A DNA stretch of 32,197 nt, taken from the NCBI GenBank assembly GCA_026391595.1, contig JAPLDY010000224.1, forward strand, positions 1 through 32,197. The letters run 5' to 3'. The position numbers and the translations under genes were made by a program. Each line of letters opens with the position of its first letter. Positions within the stretch are counted from its first letter, which is position 1. Source of the DNA: Bacteroidia bacterium (lineage in GTDB: Bacteria; Bacteroidota; Bacteroidia; Bacteroidales; VadinHA17). Positions 8,194 through 16,471 of the stretch are shown here, in pieces. Below the pieces are notes generated by a model, which saw only the letters and a list, made by a program, of their open reading frames with translations, did not search any database and was not told the origin of the DNA.

Positions 8194-11100
8194 TTATTCT
8201 ATAATAATCTTTCTAATAGCGAATTTCTTGTCTATGTCAATTTTAATCAGGTAATTGCCCCGAGGCAGTCCGGTCAAGTCTATCTGACTTGAAAAATAGT
8301 CAGAAAATTTCTCAAACTTAAAATTACGCAATTCTTTGCCATCAAGGCTAATAATTCCGGCCAATAAATCACCATATAAATTATTATCCATTTCAATTAT
8401 AAACAACCCTTTTGATGGATTTGGGTAGATTGTAAGGTTTGTAAAGATGTCAGGATTCTCAATCCCTGTCACCCCCGTTGGGATTGTTACAATATCGCTT
8501 CTTGTATAACATCCCTTGTCGTTAGCAATACTCACCTGGTAATCGCCCATCTTGCGATTGGCTACATAATAATATTTATCAGCTCCTTCTATCAGTTTTT
8601 CGTTGCAATACCACCTGTATTTTGAAGCAGAATCATTACTGCAGGCAAGGTACCAGAGAGTCGGTCCCTGAACAAAAATGTAAGGTTTTTCAGGGGTATC
8701 ATCAAAATATATATTTAGCTTATCGGAAAGGGATTTGCATCCGTTAAGGTCGGCTTCTACAGTATAATCACCCTGCAGAAGGAATCCTTCATAGTAAGAT
8801 GAAGTTGCGTTATTGACAGGCATTCCGTCCCTGTACCACTTATAAGAATATTCCGAAATTGCTTGATTGACAATCAACCTTACAGGCGTTTCTCCCGGAC
8901 ACTTCCCAGCCTGATAATTTTCGGAATTAATAGCAGGCTTAAACGGAACAGGCTTGACTGCGACAGTTACCAGAGATGATATGGTAATACAATTGCCGGC
9001 AGGATTAGCTACTTCAACCGAAAAGGAGCCGGAGAATTTTGGGACATAAATATTTGAATCTCCTTCAGTTATTGCAGTTCCGGCAACCATCCATTTGTAC
9101 GAATACCTGTTGTTATAAGTCACTGAAAGAGTTACACTATCTCCTTCGCAGAAATTAAGAGGCGCATTGGTTGTAATATCTGCAGTCGGATAATTCGCAA
9201 GAGTTACTGTTTTTATGATTGAATCTGCACATCCATTGGATGCAATAGCTTTCAGGCTGACAGAATAATCTCCGGCAATAAGATACCCATGGGGGGCAGG
9301 TTGACTGATATCTGATACCTGGCCATCGCCGAAATCCCATTTCCATGAAGTCATGTTTAGTCCAGTACAGTCAGTTGTATTTGTGATAGTTACAGGCGTT
9401 CCCTGGCAGGCTTCCAGGGCTGTGAATCCTGTAACAGGATGGGATTTTACAATAATATTCTTTGCAAGAGAATCCTTAGCTCCGCCGGTACTGGTAATTA
9501 CCAGCTTTACATAATAAGTTCCGCTTGCTGCATAAAAGTGAGTAGGATTCTGAACAGAAGACGTCAATCCATCTTTGAAATCCCATTTCCAGGATGCGAT
9601 GCCATCAGTGGCAACCGACTGATCTGTGAAATGAGTAGAATGCCCAAGGCAGACTGTATCCGCAGTATAGAATGTCTGGACATTCTTAACCTGAAAAGAA
9701 TCAACAGCCGACCAGTCTCCTCCTATATATCCCTGGTCAACAGCCTGGACGCTCCAGTAATATTTTCCAGATACCAGGTTTTTGATCAGAAAAATAGTGT
9801 CGAGCTCTGCGTTTCCCATTGCTGTTATCCTCCGGTAACCAGTTAAAGAGTCGGATTGAGCCGGGCATATATATGATCCATCCTGTGTTGAGATTACTTT
9901 CACATTGTAGGTCATTGATTCCCATGTTGTTTCATCTGTTTTTACAGGCGACCAGGTGAGCAAAATACCATTTGGCTGATGGAAAGCAAGCAATTTTTCG
10001 GGAGCTGAAGGCTTTTTATTAGCAGAATAATTTCCTGCCTTCATAAATGTATTGTTACTATAGACTTTTGGAAAGATCAACATATCCAGATCTCCATCGT
10101 TATCATAATCACCCCAGGCTGCAGAACTGTAAAACGCCCCCGTTAACGGGATGTCTGTTTGCCAGGTAAAGCTATTATTGCTGTTGTTTCGGTAGATTTT
10201 TGAAATTGGTTTGTAATTTTCATCACCTCCAGTTGAGCCTGTCAATAAAATATCCAGATCAACGTCGTTGTCGTAATCGCCCCAGGCTACAGAACTCATG
10301 TAGACATCTGTCAACGAAATGTTTGTTTGCTCGGTAAAGCTATTATCGCCGTTGTTGCGATAGACTCTGGAAAAATGTGAACCTGATAACAAAATATCCA
10401 GATCGCCATCGTTGTCATAATCGCCCCAGGCTACGGAACTCGATGCAATTCCTTTTAATGCAATACTGGTTTGCTCAGTAAAACTATTATCACCGTTATT
10501 GCGATAAACTTTTGAAATACCTTGTGAACCATTGTCACCTGTTAAAATAATATCCAGATCACCATCGTTGTCGTAATCACCCCATGCTACAGAACTCAAT
10601 GCAACTCCCGTTAGGGCAATACTGGTTTGTTCTGTAAAACTATTGTTCCCGTTGTTTCTGAAGATTTTTGAAATTCTTTGATTAGAATTATTTTGGCCAG
10701 TCAATAAAATATCCAGATAATCATCATTATCATAATCGCCCCAGGCTACGGAACCATAACCTACTCCATCTAAAACAATGCCGGTCTGTTCGGTAAAGCT
10801 ATTGTTTCCGTTATTTTTATAGATTTTAGAAATATAGCCTGATGCTGCAATCCCTGTCAATAAAATATCCAAATCGCCATCATTATCGTAATCACCCCAT
10901 GCAACTGAACCAGTAGATACATTTGTCAAATAAATGCTGGATTGTTCGGTAAAGCTATTATCGCCGTTATTACTGTAGACTTTAGAGACAGGACCTGAAC
11001 TTGCGTTACCAGTCACTAAAATATCCAGATAGCCGTCGTTGTTGTAATCACCCCAGGCTACGGAACTCAGATTGGTTCCTTCTAGTACAATGCCGCTCTG

Positions 11101-14100
11101 CTCTGAGAATAAGGATGAACTGAAAACTCCCGGATTTCCGTTTCCGATAGTTCTAAAATATTCCGGGAGGCCATTAATTTCAGTATATTCAATAACTTGT
11201 ATATCATAACTATAACCTTCTCCTAATCCGTAAATTATTACACTGTCGGCTATTCCGTTGTATAAACAATACCAGCCTGTATTACCTATTCTATTCCCTT
11301 TGCCAAAATATGGTTCTGCATGATAAATTGTACCATCAACGGGTTTTGCTCTCTCGGATGGTGATGAGAACCTTCCAAACAATGCTCGTCTTTTTCCATT
11401 CCCGTTCTTCCAGCGAATAAGGATTGAATTGGTATTTTTAATAACAGCCTGCAAATTGGTGGCCTGAATGGAATCTGCAGGCGTGATTTCTTCCGGGGCA
11501 AAACTACCTGCCAATCCGCCAATATCGACAGCCTGTACCGACCAGTAATATTTGTTTAATGGAAGCTTTAAGACAATGCAGGTATCATTTATCAGGTTTG
11601 GTATATTGGGTAAAAGAAGTTTCCCATCGTGCAAAGATTCTGCGGATTTTACCTCATTACCGCCGGGAGAAGTCCCTATACGCAAATTATAACTTATAGC
11701 TTTTGCAGGAGTAGTGTTGTCAGAAGATTTGTTCCATTTAAACAGTAAGCAATTATTATCCCAATATGATTGCAATCCTGCAGGATCAGATGGCTTAATA
11801 TTTGGATTTAGAATTTCATTCCGGTATATTTTTGAAATCCAGCCTGAACCCGAATCACCTGTCAGTAAAATGTCTAAGTCACTATCATTGTCGTAATCGC
11901 CACAAGCCATGGAACTATTAGAAACTCCTGCTAAGGTAATGCCAGTTTGCCAGGTAAAGGTATTGTCGCCGTTGTTACGGTAGATTTTAGAGATAGGATT
12001 GTAAGGATACTCTGCAGTGGAACCGGTCAAAAAAATATCCAGATCCCCATCGTTGTCGTAATCGCTCCAGGCTATGGAACTTTGGCAGACTCCTGTTAAT
12101 ATAATGCCGGTTTGCTCTGTAAAGCTATTGTCGCCGTTGTTACGGTAGATTTTGGAGACAGGATTATAATTTTGATAATCTCCACTTTCACCTGTCAATA
12201 AAATATCCAAATCGCCGTCGTTGTCGTAATCGCCCCAGGCTGAAGAACTTTTATAGACTCCCGTTAATGCAATATCGGCTTGTCCGGTAAAAGTATTGTC
12301 GCCATTGTTACGGTAGATTTTGGAAATGGGGTCTGACCTTGAATATCCGGTCAATAAAATATCCGGATCGCCGTCGTTGTCATAATCACCCCACGCAATA
12401 GAACTTTGGTAGACTCCCGTTAATACAATGCCGGTTTGATCAATAAAGCTATTGTCGCCGTTATTGCGGTAGATTTTAGAAATATTCTGATAAGAATTAT
12501 TCTGACCTGTCAATAAGATGTCCAGGTCGCCATCGTTGTCGTAATCGCTCCATGCTACAGAACCAAGACAGACTCCCGGTAATATAATATCGGTTTGTTC
12601 AGTAAAGCTATTATCACCATTGTTGCGATATATTTTAGAAATAGAATTGTATCTTTCATAGCCACCAGTGGCACCTGTCAATAAAATATCCAGATCCCCG
12701 TCATTATCATAATCACCCCATGCTACGGAACTATAATAAACTCCTGTTAACGCAATGCCAGTTTGCTCTGTAAAACTATTGTCGCCGTTATTGAGATAAA
12801 TTTTTGAAATGGAACCAGAACCTGTTAATAGAATATCAAAATCGCCGTCATTATTGTAATCGCCCAAGGCTGCAGAACTGTTCCTTACTCCTTTTAACTC
12901 AATGCTGGTTTGTTCCCCCAAAATGGTATTGAGTGCAGCCGGATTTTGATAAGTCGCAGATTTTAAATAATTTTCATTGGCAGCAGCCCCGTTGTATTCG
13001 CATACTTGCAGTAAATAAACTGTATTGATGACCAATCCGGTTAATGCAGCCAAATTGGAGGTTCCGTTGTATACACATTTCCAACCTCCGGGTGTAATAT
13101 CGTTAATATTGTAGGTGGTGTTATCTACCGGGTCTGCCATACCTGTTGCAGCAGCTTTAATAAAAACAGCACGTTTTGCCCCACCGCCGTTTGCCCATGT
13201 AGCAGTAGCCTGGGTTGCCTGCATGTTACTGAATGCTATACAATTAGCCTGTGTAACAGGTCTGTAAAAAGGCAGTGTGAAACTTTGTTCAGAGCTAAAA
13301 CTACCTCCTCTCAAACCGGCGTCCACTGCCTGCACTGCCCAATAATAGGTTTTACCCGGTGGCAGGTCTTTTATGGTATATCCTGATTGACTCCATTGAA
13401 TAGCTCCCGGTTTTGCGATTAATCGCCTGCCATTTTTTGAATCAGATTGTTTGAATGCATGTGGTGGGTTTTCGTATTTGATTTGTCCCTCTTCATAAAC
13501 ATATATATTATAGCTGAGTCCGTTTTGTGGCGTTTCGGTATCCAAAGGTTTGTCCCAGGTAAAAGTGACTACACCATTATTTGTTACGGCCTTTAAATTG
13601 GATGGTGTGGCAGGTTTGATATTCGGGGTAGCTGTTTCGTTGCGATAGATTTTCGAAATTTTTTGGCCAGCACTATTCTCGCCTGTCAGTAAAATATCCA
13701 GATCTTGGTCGTTATCGTAATCCCCCCACGCTATTGAACTATAAGATACTTCAGGCAACTCAATACCGGTTTGTTCAGTAAAAGTATTGTCGCCGTTGTT
13801 GCGATAAATTTTTGAAACAGGGCCTGAACCTGAATATCCGGTCCATAAAATATCCAGATCGCCATCGTTGTCGTAATCGCCCCAGGCTATTGAACCTAGT
13901 ATTACTCCCGGGAAAACAATGAGGGTTTGTCCTGTAAAGCTATTGTCGTTATTGTTGCGGAAGATTTTTGAAGTGTAACCTGAACCAGTCAATAGAATAT
14001 CCAGATCGCCATCGTTGTCGTAATCGCCCCAGGCTACGGAACTGTGATCCACTCCTGGCAACTCAATACCGGTTAGACTGGTAAAGCTATTGTCGCCATT

Positions 14101-14778
14101 GTTGTGATAAATTCTTGAAAACCCTAAACCTGTCAATAAAATATCCAGATCACCGTCATTATCATAATCGCCCCATGCTACTGAACCATTATCTACTCCA
14201 GTCAGAGCAATGCCGGTTTGCTCTGTAAAGGTATTGTCATCATTATTTCTGTAGATTTTGGAAATGAGGCCCGAACCTGACCAGCCGGTCAATAAAATAT
14301 CCAGATCGCCGTCGTTGTCGTAATCCCCCCAGGCTACGGAACTGGAAAACACTCCGGTTAACATAATACCGGTTTGTTCGGTAAAAGTATTGTCGCCGTT
14401 GTTACGATAGATTTTGGAAATTGGTCCCGAATTCGATTCTCCGGTCAATAGAATATCCAGATCACCGTCTTTGTCGTAATCGCCCCAGGTTGCGCAACTG
14501 TTACTTACTCCCGTTAAATTAATACCTGATTGTTCAGTAAAAGTACTGTCTCCATTGTTACGATAGATTTTAGAGATGGGGCCTGAACTTGAACTACCTG
14601 TCAATAAGATATCCAAATTACCGTCATTATCGTAATCGCCCCAGGCTACGGAACCAAAATTTACTCCTGTCAGAGCAATACCGGTTTGCTCAACAAATGT
14701 TTGAGAAAACAGGTTGAATGTTATCAATAAGAATACTAAAACTAAAACCTGTTTTCTCATAAGATATTTATTGATCAC
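8194..14778 (-). CDS. Giant T9SS-exported FG-GAP/VCBS repeat protein, copy 1 (three seven-blade propellers)
   Basis: 2194 residues. Signal peptide MRKQVLVLVFLLITFNLFSQ. The open frame starts at GTG 14778; ATG at 14760 gives an equally good signal. Propeller blocks of seven repeats each are at about 27-381, 621-988 and 1223-1583. Pairs of fibronectin-III-like domains fill 384-618 and 990-1222, with another at 1585-1695. PKD domains lie at about 1697-1860 (WKWDFKDG, WKWDFGDG). Ig-like domains follow to about 2105, then a type A sorting domain (LTIYPNPSKGLF, about 2114-2194). Nearly every blade carries DYDNDGDLD, the integrin-type Ca-binding DxDxDGxxD. It should be exported by T9SS to the cell surface. 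It is the first gene of a likely operon with the barrel protein and two small exported proteins. Ligand unknown. Confidence 0.92.
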   Translation of the reverse strand: MINKYLMRKQVLVLVFLLITFNLFSQTFVEQTGIALTGVNFGSVAWGDYDNDGNLDILLTGSSSSGPISKIYRNNGDSTFTEQSGINLTGVSNSCATWGDYDKDGDLDILLTGESNSGPISKIYRNNGDNTFTEQTGIMLTGVFSSSVAWGDYDNDGDLDILLTGWSGSGLISKIYRNNDDNTFTEQTGIALTGVDNGSVAWGDYDNDGDLDILLTGLGFSRIYHNNGDNSFTSLTGIELPGVDHSSVAWGDYDNDGDLDILLTGSGYTSKIFRNNNDNSFTGQTLIVFPGVILGSIAWGDYDNDGDLDILWTGYSGSGPVSKIYRNNGDNTFTEQTGIELPEVSYSSIAWGDYDNDQDLDILLTGENSAGQKISKIYRNETATPNIKPATPSNLKAVTNNGVVTFTWDKPLDTETPQNGLSYNIYVYEEGQIKYENPPHAFKQSDSKNGRRLIAKPGAIQWSQSGYTIKDLPPGKTYYWAVQAVDAGLRGGSFSSEQSFTLPFYRPVTQANCIAFSNMQATQATATWANGGGAKRAVFIKAAATGMADPVDNTTYNINDITPGGWKCVYNGTSNLAALTGLVINTVYLLQVCEYNGAAANENYLKSATYQNPAALNTILGEQTSIELKGVRNSSAALGDYNNDGDFDILLTGSGSISKIYLNNGDNSFTEQTGIALTGVYYSSVAWGDYDNDGDLDILLTGATGGYERYNSISKIYRNNGDNSFTEQTDIILPGVCLGSVAWSDYDNDGDLDILLTGQNNSYQNISKIYRNNGDNSFIDQTGIVLTGVYQSSIAWGDYDNDGDPDILLTGYSRSDPISKIYRNNGDNTFTGQADIALTGVYKSSSAWGDYDNDGDLDILLTGESGDYQNYNPVSKIYRNNGDNSFTEQTGIILTGVCQSSIAWSDYDNDGDLDIFLTGSTAEYPYNPISKIYRNNGDNTFTWQTGITLAGVSNSSMACGDYDNDSDLDILLTGDSGSGWISKIYRNEILNPNIKPSDPAGLQSYWDNNCLLFKWNKSSDNTTPAKAISYNLRIGTSPGGNEVKSAESLHDGKLLLPNIPNLINDTCIVLKLPLNKYYWSVQAVDIGGLAGSFAPEEITPADSIQATNLQAVIKNTNSILIRWKNGNGKRRALFGRFSSPSERAKPVDGTIYHAEPYFGKGNRIGNTGWYCLYNGIADSVIIYGLGEGYSYDIQVIEYTEINGLPEYFRTIGNGNPGVFSSSLFSEQSGIVLEGTNLSSVAWGDYNNDGYLDILVTGNASSGPVSKVYSNNGDNSFTEQSSIYLTNVSTGSVAWGDYDNDGDLDILLTGIAASGYISKIYKNNGNNSFTEQTGIVLDGVGYGSVAWGDYDNDDYLDILLTGQNNSNQRISKIFRNNGNNSFTEQTSIALTGVALSSVAWGDYDNDGDLDIILTGDNGSQGISKVYRNNGDNSFTEQTSIALKGIASSSVAWGDYDNDGDLDILLSGSHFSRVYRNNGDNSFTEQTNISLTDVYMSSVAWGDYDNDVDLDILLTGSTGGDENYKPISKIYRNNSNNSFTWQTDIPLTGAFYSSAAWGDYDNDGDLDMLIFPKVYSNNTFMKAGNYSANKKPSAPEKLLAFHQPNGILLTWSPVKTDETTWESMTYNVKVISTQDGSYICPAQSDSLTGYRRITAMGNAELDTIFLIKNLVSGKYYWSVQAVDQGYIGGDWSAVDSFQVKNVQTFYTADTVCLGHSTHFTDQSVATDGIASWKWDFKDGLTSSVQNPTHFYAASGTYYVKLVITSTGGAKDSLAKNIIVKSHPVTGFTALEACQGTPVTITNTTDCTGLNMTSWKWDFGDGQVSDISQPAPHGYLIAGDYSVSLKAIASNGCADSIIKTVTLANYPTADITTNAPLNFCEGDSVTLSVTYNNRYSYKWMVAGTAITEGDSNIYVPKFSGSFSVEVANPAGNCITISSLVTVAVKPVPFKPAINSENYQAGKCPGETPVRLIVNQAISEYSYKWYRDGMPVNNATSSYYEGFLLQGDYTVEADLNGCKSLSDKLNIYFDDTPEKPYIFVQGPTLWYLACSNDSASKYRWYCNEKLIEGADKYYYVANRKMGDYQVSIANDKGCYTRSDIVTIPTGVTGIENPDIFTNLTIYPNPSKGLFIIEMDNNLYGDLLAGIISLDGKELRNFKFEKFSDYFSSQIDLTGLPRGNYLIKIDIDKKFAIRKIIIE
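10029..11112 (-). repeat. Copy 1, propeller block 3: seven FG-GAP repeats
   Basis: Seven coding tandem repeats of about 48-57 codons. Frame: TFTEQTGIxLTGV, then xxSSVAWGDYDNDGDLD, then ILLTG, a variable loop, and SKIYRNNGDN. Deviating Ca loops: DYDNDDYLD in blade 3 and DYDNDVDLD in blade 6. Blade 7 is shortened (LDMLIFPKVYSNNTF) and closes the block before the fibronectin domain. Confidence 0.88.
11815..12918 (-). repeat. Copy 1, propeller block 2: seven FG-GAP repeats
   Basis: Seven repeats. Blade 1 starts after the fibronectin pair (EQTSIELKGV) and blade 7 ends in IYRNEILNPN, the block-closing variant in which NNGDN is replaced by NE. Loop insertions after LLTG reach about 12 residues (for example ATGGYERYNSI). 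Confidence 0.88.
13636..14700 (-). repeat. Copy 1, propeller block 1: seven FG-GAP repeats
   Basis: Seven repeats directly after the signal peptide. Blades 4 and 5 have the shortest loops (LTGLGFSRIYHNN; LTGSGYTSKIFRNN). Blade 7 has a Gly-to-Gln change in the Ca loop (DYDNDQDLD) and ends in IYRNETATPN. Confidence 0.88.
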
Positions 14779-14790
14779 GATCAGGTTTTA
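14702..14790 (-). promoter_or_regulatory. Leader/start-codon inverted repeats of copy 1 (alternative hairpins)
   Basis: In the transcribed (minus) strand, three segments can pair. A is TAAAACCTG in the leader (14790-14782). B contains the ATG and CAGGTTTTA (14759-14743). C is AACCTGTTTTCTCA in the signal-peptide codons (14715-14702). A and B form a 9-base perfect stem with the start codons in a 30-base loop. B and C form a 14-base perfect stem that buries the ATG, also with a 30-base loop. The two share CAGGTT in B and so exclude each other. Whether they fold in vivo is not known. Confidence 0.45.
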
Positions 14791-14801
14791 ATAAATAGTT
14801 A

Positions 14802-14833
14802 CAAAATTTACTACAATTTTCAGCTGAAAGCAA
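14802..14833 (-). promoter_or_regulatory. Promoter of copy 1
   Basis: The reverse strand reads TTG (14833-14831), 20 bases, then TAAATTTTG (14810-14802), close to the Bacteroidota -33/-7 pattern (TTG, about 20 bases, TAnnTTTG) with one extra base in the -7 box. The same sites with the same spacing precede copies 2 and 3. The spacer contains the perfect palindrome TTTCAGCTGAAA, which is not conserved in copy 3. Confidence 0.55.
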
Positions 14834-14845
14834 GTTTTTAACAGC

Positions 14846-16471
14846 TTATTCCACTACAAGTTTCCTCGCAGCAAAATACTTCTCGATCATCAGATTAATG
14901 ATATACATCCCATTCGCCTGCCCGCTCAGATCGATCTGGCTTGAAAAGTGCTCTGTTGTCTTTTCAAATTTTATACTCAGTATATCATTACCGTCTTCAG
15001 TAATTATCTTTATCAGAAGCTCTCCAAATACATTATTGTCCATCTCAACTGTAAACATACCCGGAGTAGGATTGGGGTATATCTGCAGTCCTTTAAATGG
15101 ATCTATGTCATTAATCCCTGTCACGCCCGTTGGGATTGTCACAATATCGCTTCTTGTATAACATCCTTTGTCGTTGGCTATACTCACCCGGTAATCGCCC
15201 ATCTTACGATTGGCTACATAATAATATTTATCGGCACCATCTATCAGTTTTTCGTTGCAATACCACTTGTATTTTGAAGCTGAGTCGTTACTGCAGGCAA
15301 GGTACCAGACAGTCGGTCCCTGGACAAAAATGTAAGGTTTTTCAGGAGCATCATCAAAATATATAATTAGCTTATCGGAACGTGATCTGCATCCGTTAAG
15401 GTCGGCTTCTACAGTATAATCACCTTGCAGAAGGAATCCTTCATAGGAAGATGAGGCTGCGTTATTGACAGGCATTCCGTCCCTGTACCACTTATAAGAA
15501 TATTCCGAGACTGTTTGATTGACAATCAACCTGACCGGCGTTTCTCCCGGGCACTTTCCAGCCTGGTAATTTTCGGGAATGATAACAGGCTTAAACGGGA
15601 CAGGCTTGACTGCGACAGTTACCGGAGATGATGTGGTAATACAATTACCGGCAGGGTTAGCTACTTCAACCGAGAAGGAGCCGGAGAATTTTGGGACATA
15701 AATATTTGAATCTCCTCCAGTTATTGCAGTTCCGGCAACCATCCATTTGTACGAATACCTGTTGTTATAGGTCACTGAAAGAGTTACACTGTCGCCTTCA
15801 CAGAAATTAAGAGAAGCGCTGGTTGTGATCTCTGCCGTCGGATAATTCGCAAGAGTTACTGTTTTAATGATTGAATCTGCACATCCATTGGATGCAACAG
15901 CTTTCAGGCTGACAGGATAATATCCGGCCATAAGATACCCATGGGGGGCAGGCTGACTGATATCTGATACCTGGCCATCACCGAAGTCCCATTTCCATGA
16001 GACAATGCTTAATCCATTATTATCTGTTGTATTATTGATAGTTACAGGCGTTCCCTGGCAGGCTTCCAGGGCTGTGAAACCTGTAACAGGACGGGATTTT
16101 ACAATAATATATTTTTCAAGTGAATCTTTAATTCCACCGGTACTGGTAATTACCAGCTTTACATTATAAGTTCCGCTTGCTGCATAAGAGTGAGTAGGAT
16201 TCTGAACAGAAGACATCAATCCATCTTTGAAATACCATTTCCAGGATACGATGCCATCAGTGGCAACCGACTGATCCGTGAAATGAGTGGTATGTCCAAG
16301 GCATACTGTATCAGCAGTATAGAATGTCTGGACATTCTTAACCTGAAAAGAATCAACAGCCGACCAGTCTCCTCCCAGGTATCCCTGGTCAACAGCCTGT
16401 ACGCTCCAGTAATATTTTCCAGAGCTCAGGTTTTTAATTATAAAAGTTGTATCCAGTTGAGTGTTTCCCAT
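14846..16471 (-). CDS. Orphan C-terminal part of FG-GAP repeat protein copy 2 (after frameshift)
   Basis: 541 residues without a signal peptide. It begins in the middle of a fibronectin-III-like domain (first Met in AMGNTQLDTTF). Two PKD domains follow (VSWKWYFKDG, SWKWDFGDG), then Ig-like domains and a type A T9SS sorting domain (LQIYPNPTPGMF to ARKLVVE). It continues copy 1's stalk at very high identity, so it is the missing 3' part of the gene at 16434-21194 in the other frame. An in-frame TAG lies just upstream of the ANGYRQIAAMGN codons. On its own it cannot be exported and is probably not made, unless frameshifting or an undetected sequence error joins the two parts. Confidence 0.8.
   Translation of the reverse strand: MGNTQLDTTFIIKNLSSGKYYWSVQAVDQGYLGGDWSAVDSFQVKNVQTFYTADTVCLGHTTHFTDQSVATDGIVSWKWYFKDGLMSSVQNPTHSYAASGTYNVKLVITSTGGIKDSLEKYIIVKSRPVTGFTALEACQGTPVTINNTTDNNGLSIVSWKWDFGDGQVSDISQPAPHGYLMAGYYPVSLKAVASNGCADSIIKTVTLANYPTAEITTSASLNFCEGDSVTLSVTYNNRYSYKWMVAGTAITGGDSNIYVPKFSGSFSVEVANPAGNCITTSSPVTVAVKPVPFKPVIIPENYQAGKCPGETPVRLIVNQTVSEYSYKWYRDGMPVNNAASSSYEGFLLQGDYTVEADLNGCRSRSDKLIIYFDDAPEKPYIFVQGPTVWYLACSNDSASKYKWYCNEKLIDGADKYYYVANRKMGDYRVSIANDKGCYTRSDIVTIPTGVTGINDIDPFKGLQIYPNPTPGMFTVEMDNNVFGELLIKIITEDGNDILSIKFEKTTEHFSSQIDLSGQANGMYIINLMIEKYFAARKLVVE

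Noticed and set aside
9439-9846. Plus-strand open frame antisense to copy 1, and similar ones at 14898-15366, 21364-21779 and 22648-23074
   Set aside because: They mirror conserved codons of the giant genes, recur at the same place in each paralogue, and encode no recognisable protein.
14771-14782. TGATCGTGATCA-like sequence in the leaders of copies 1 and 2 as operator
   Set aside because: Symmetry is broken at the centre and it is lost in copy 3. It overlaps the possible GTG start codon, so it is explained by coding and duplication.
14821-14832. Palindrome TTTCAGCTGAAA in the copy 1 promoter spacer
   Set aside because: It is perfect only in copy 1; one base differs in copy 2 and it is absent in copy 3, so there is no sign of conservation.
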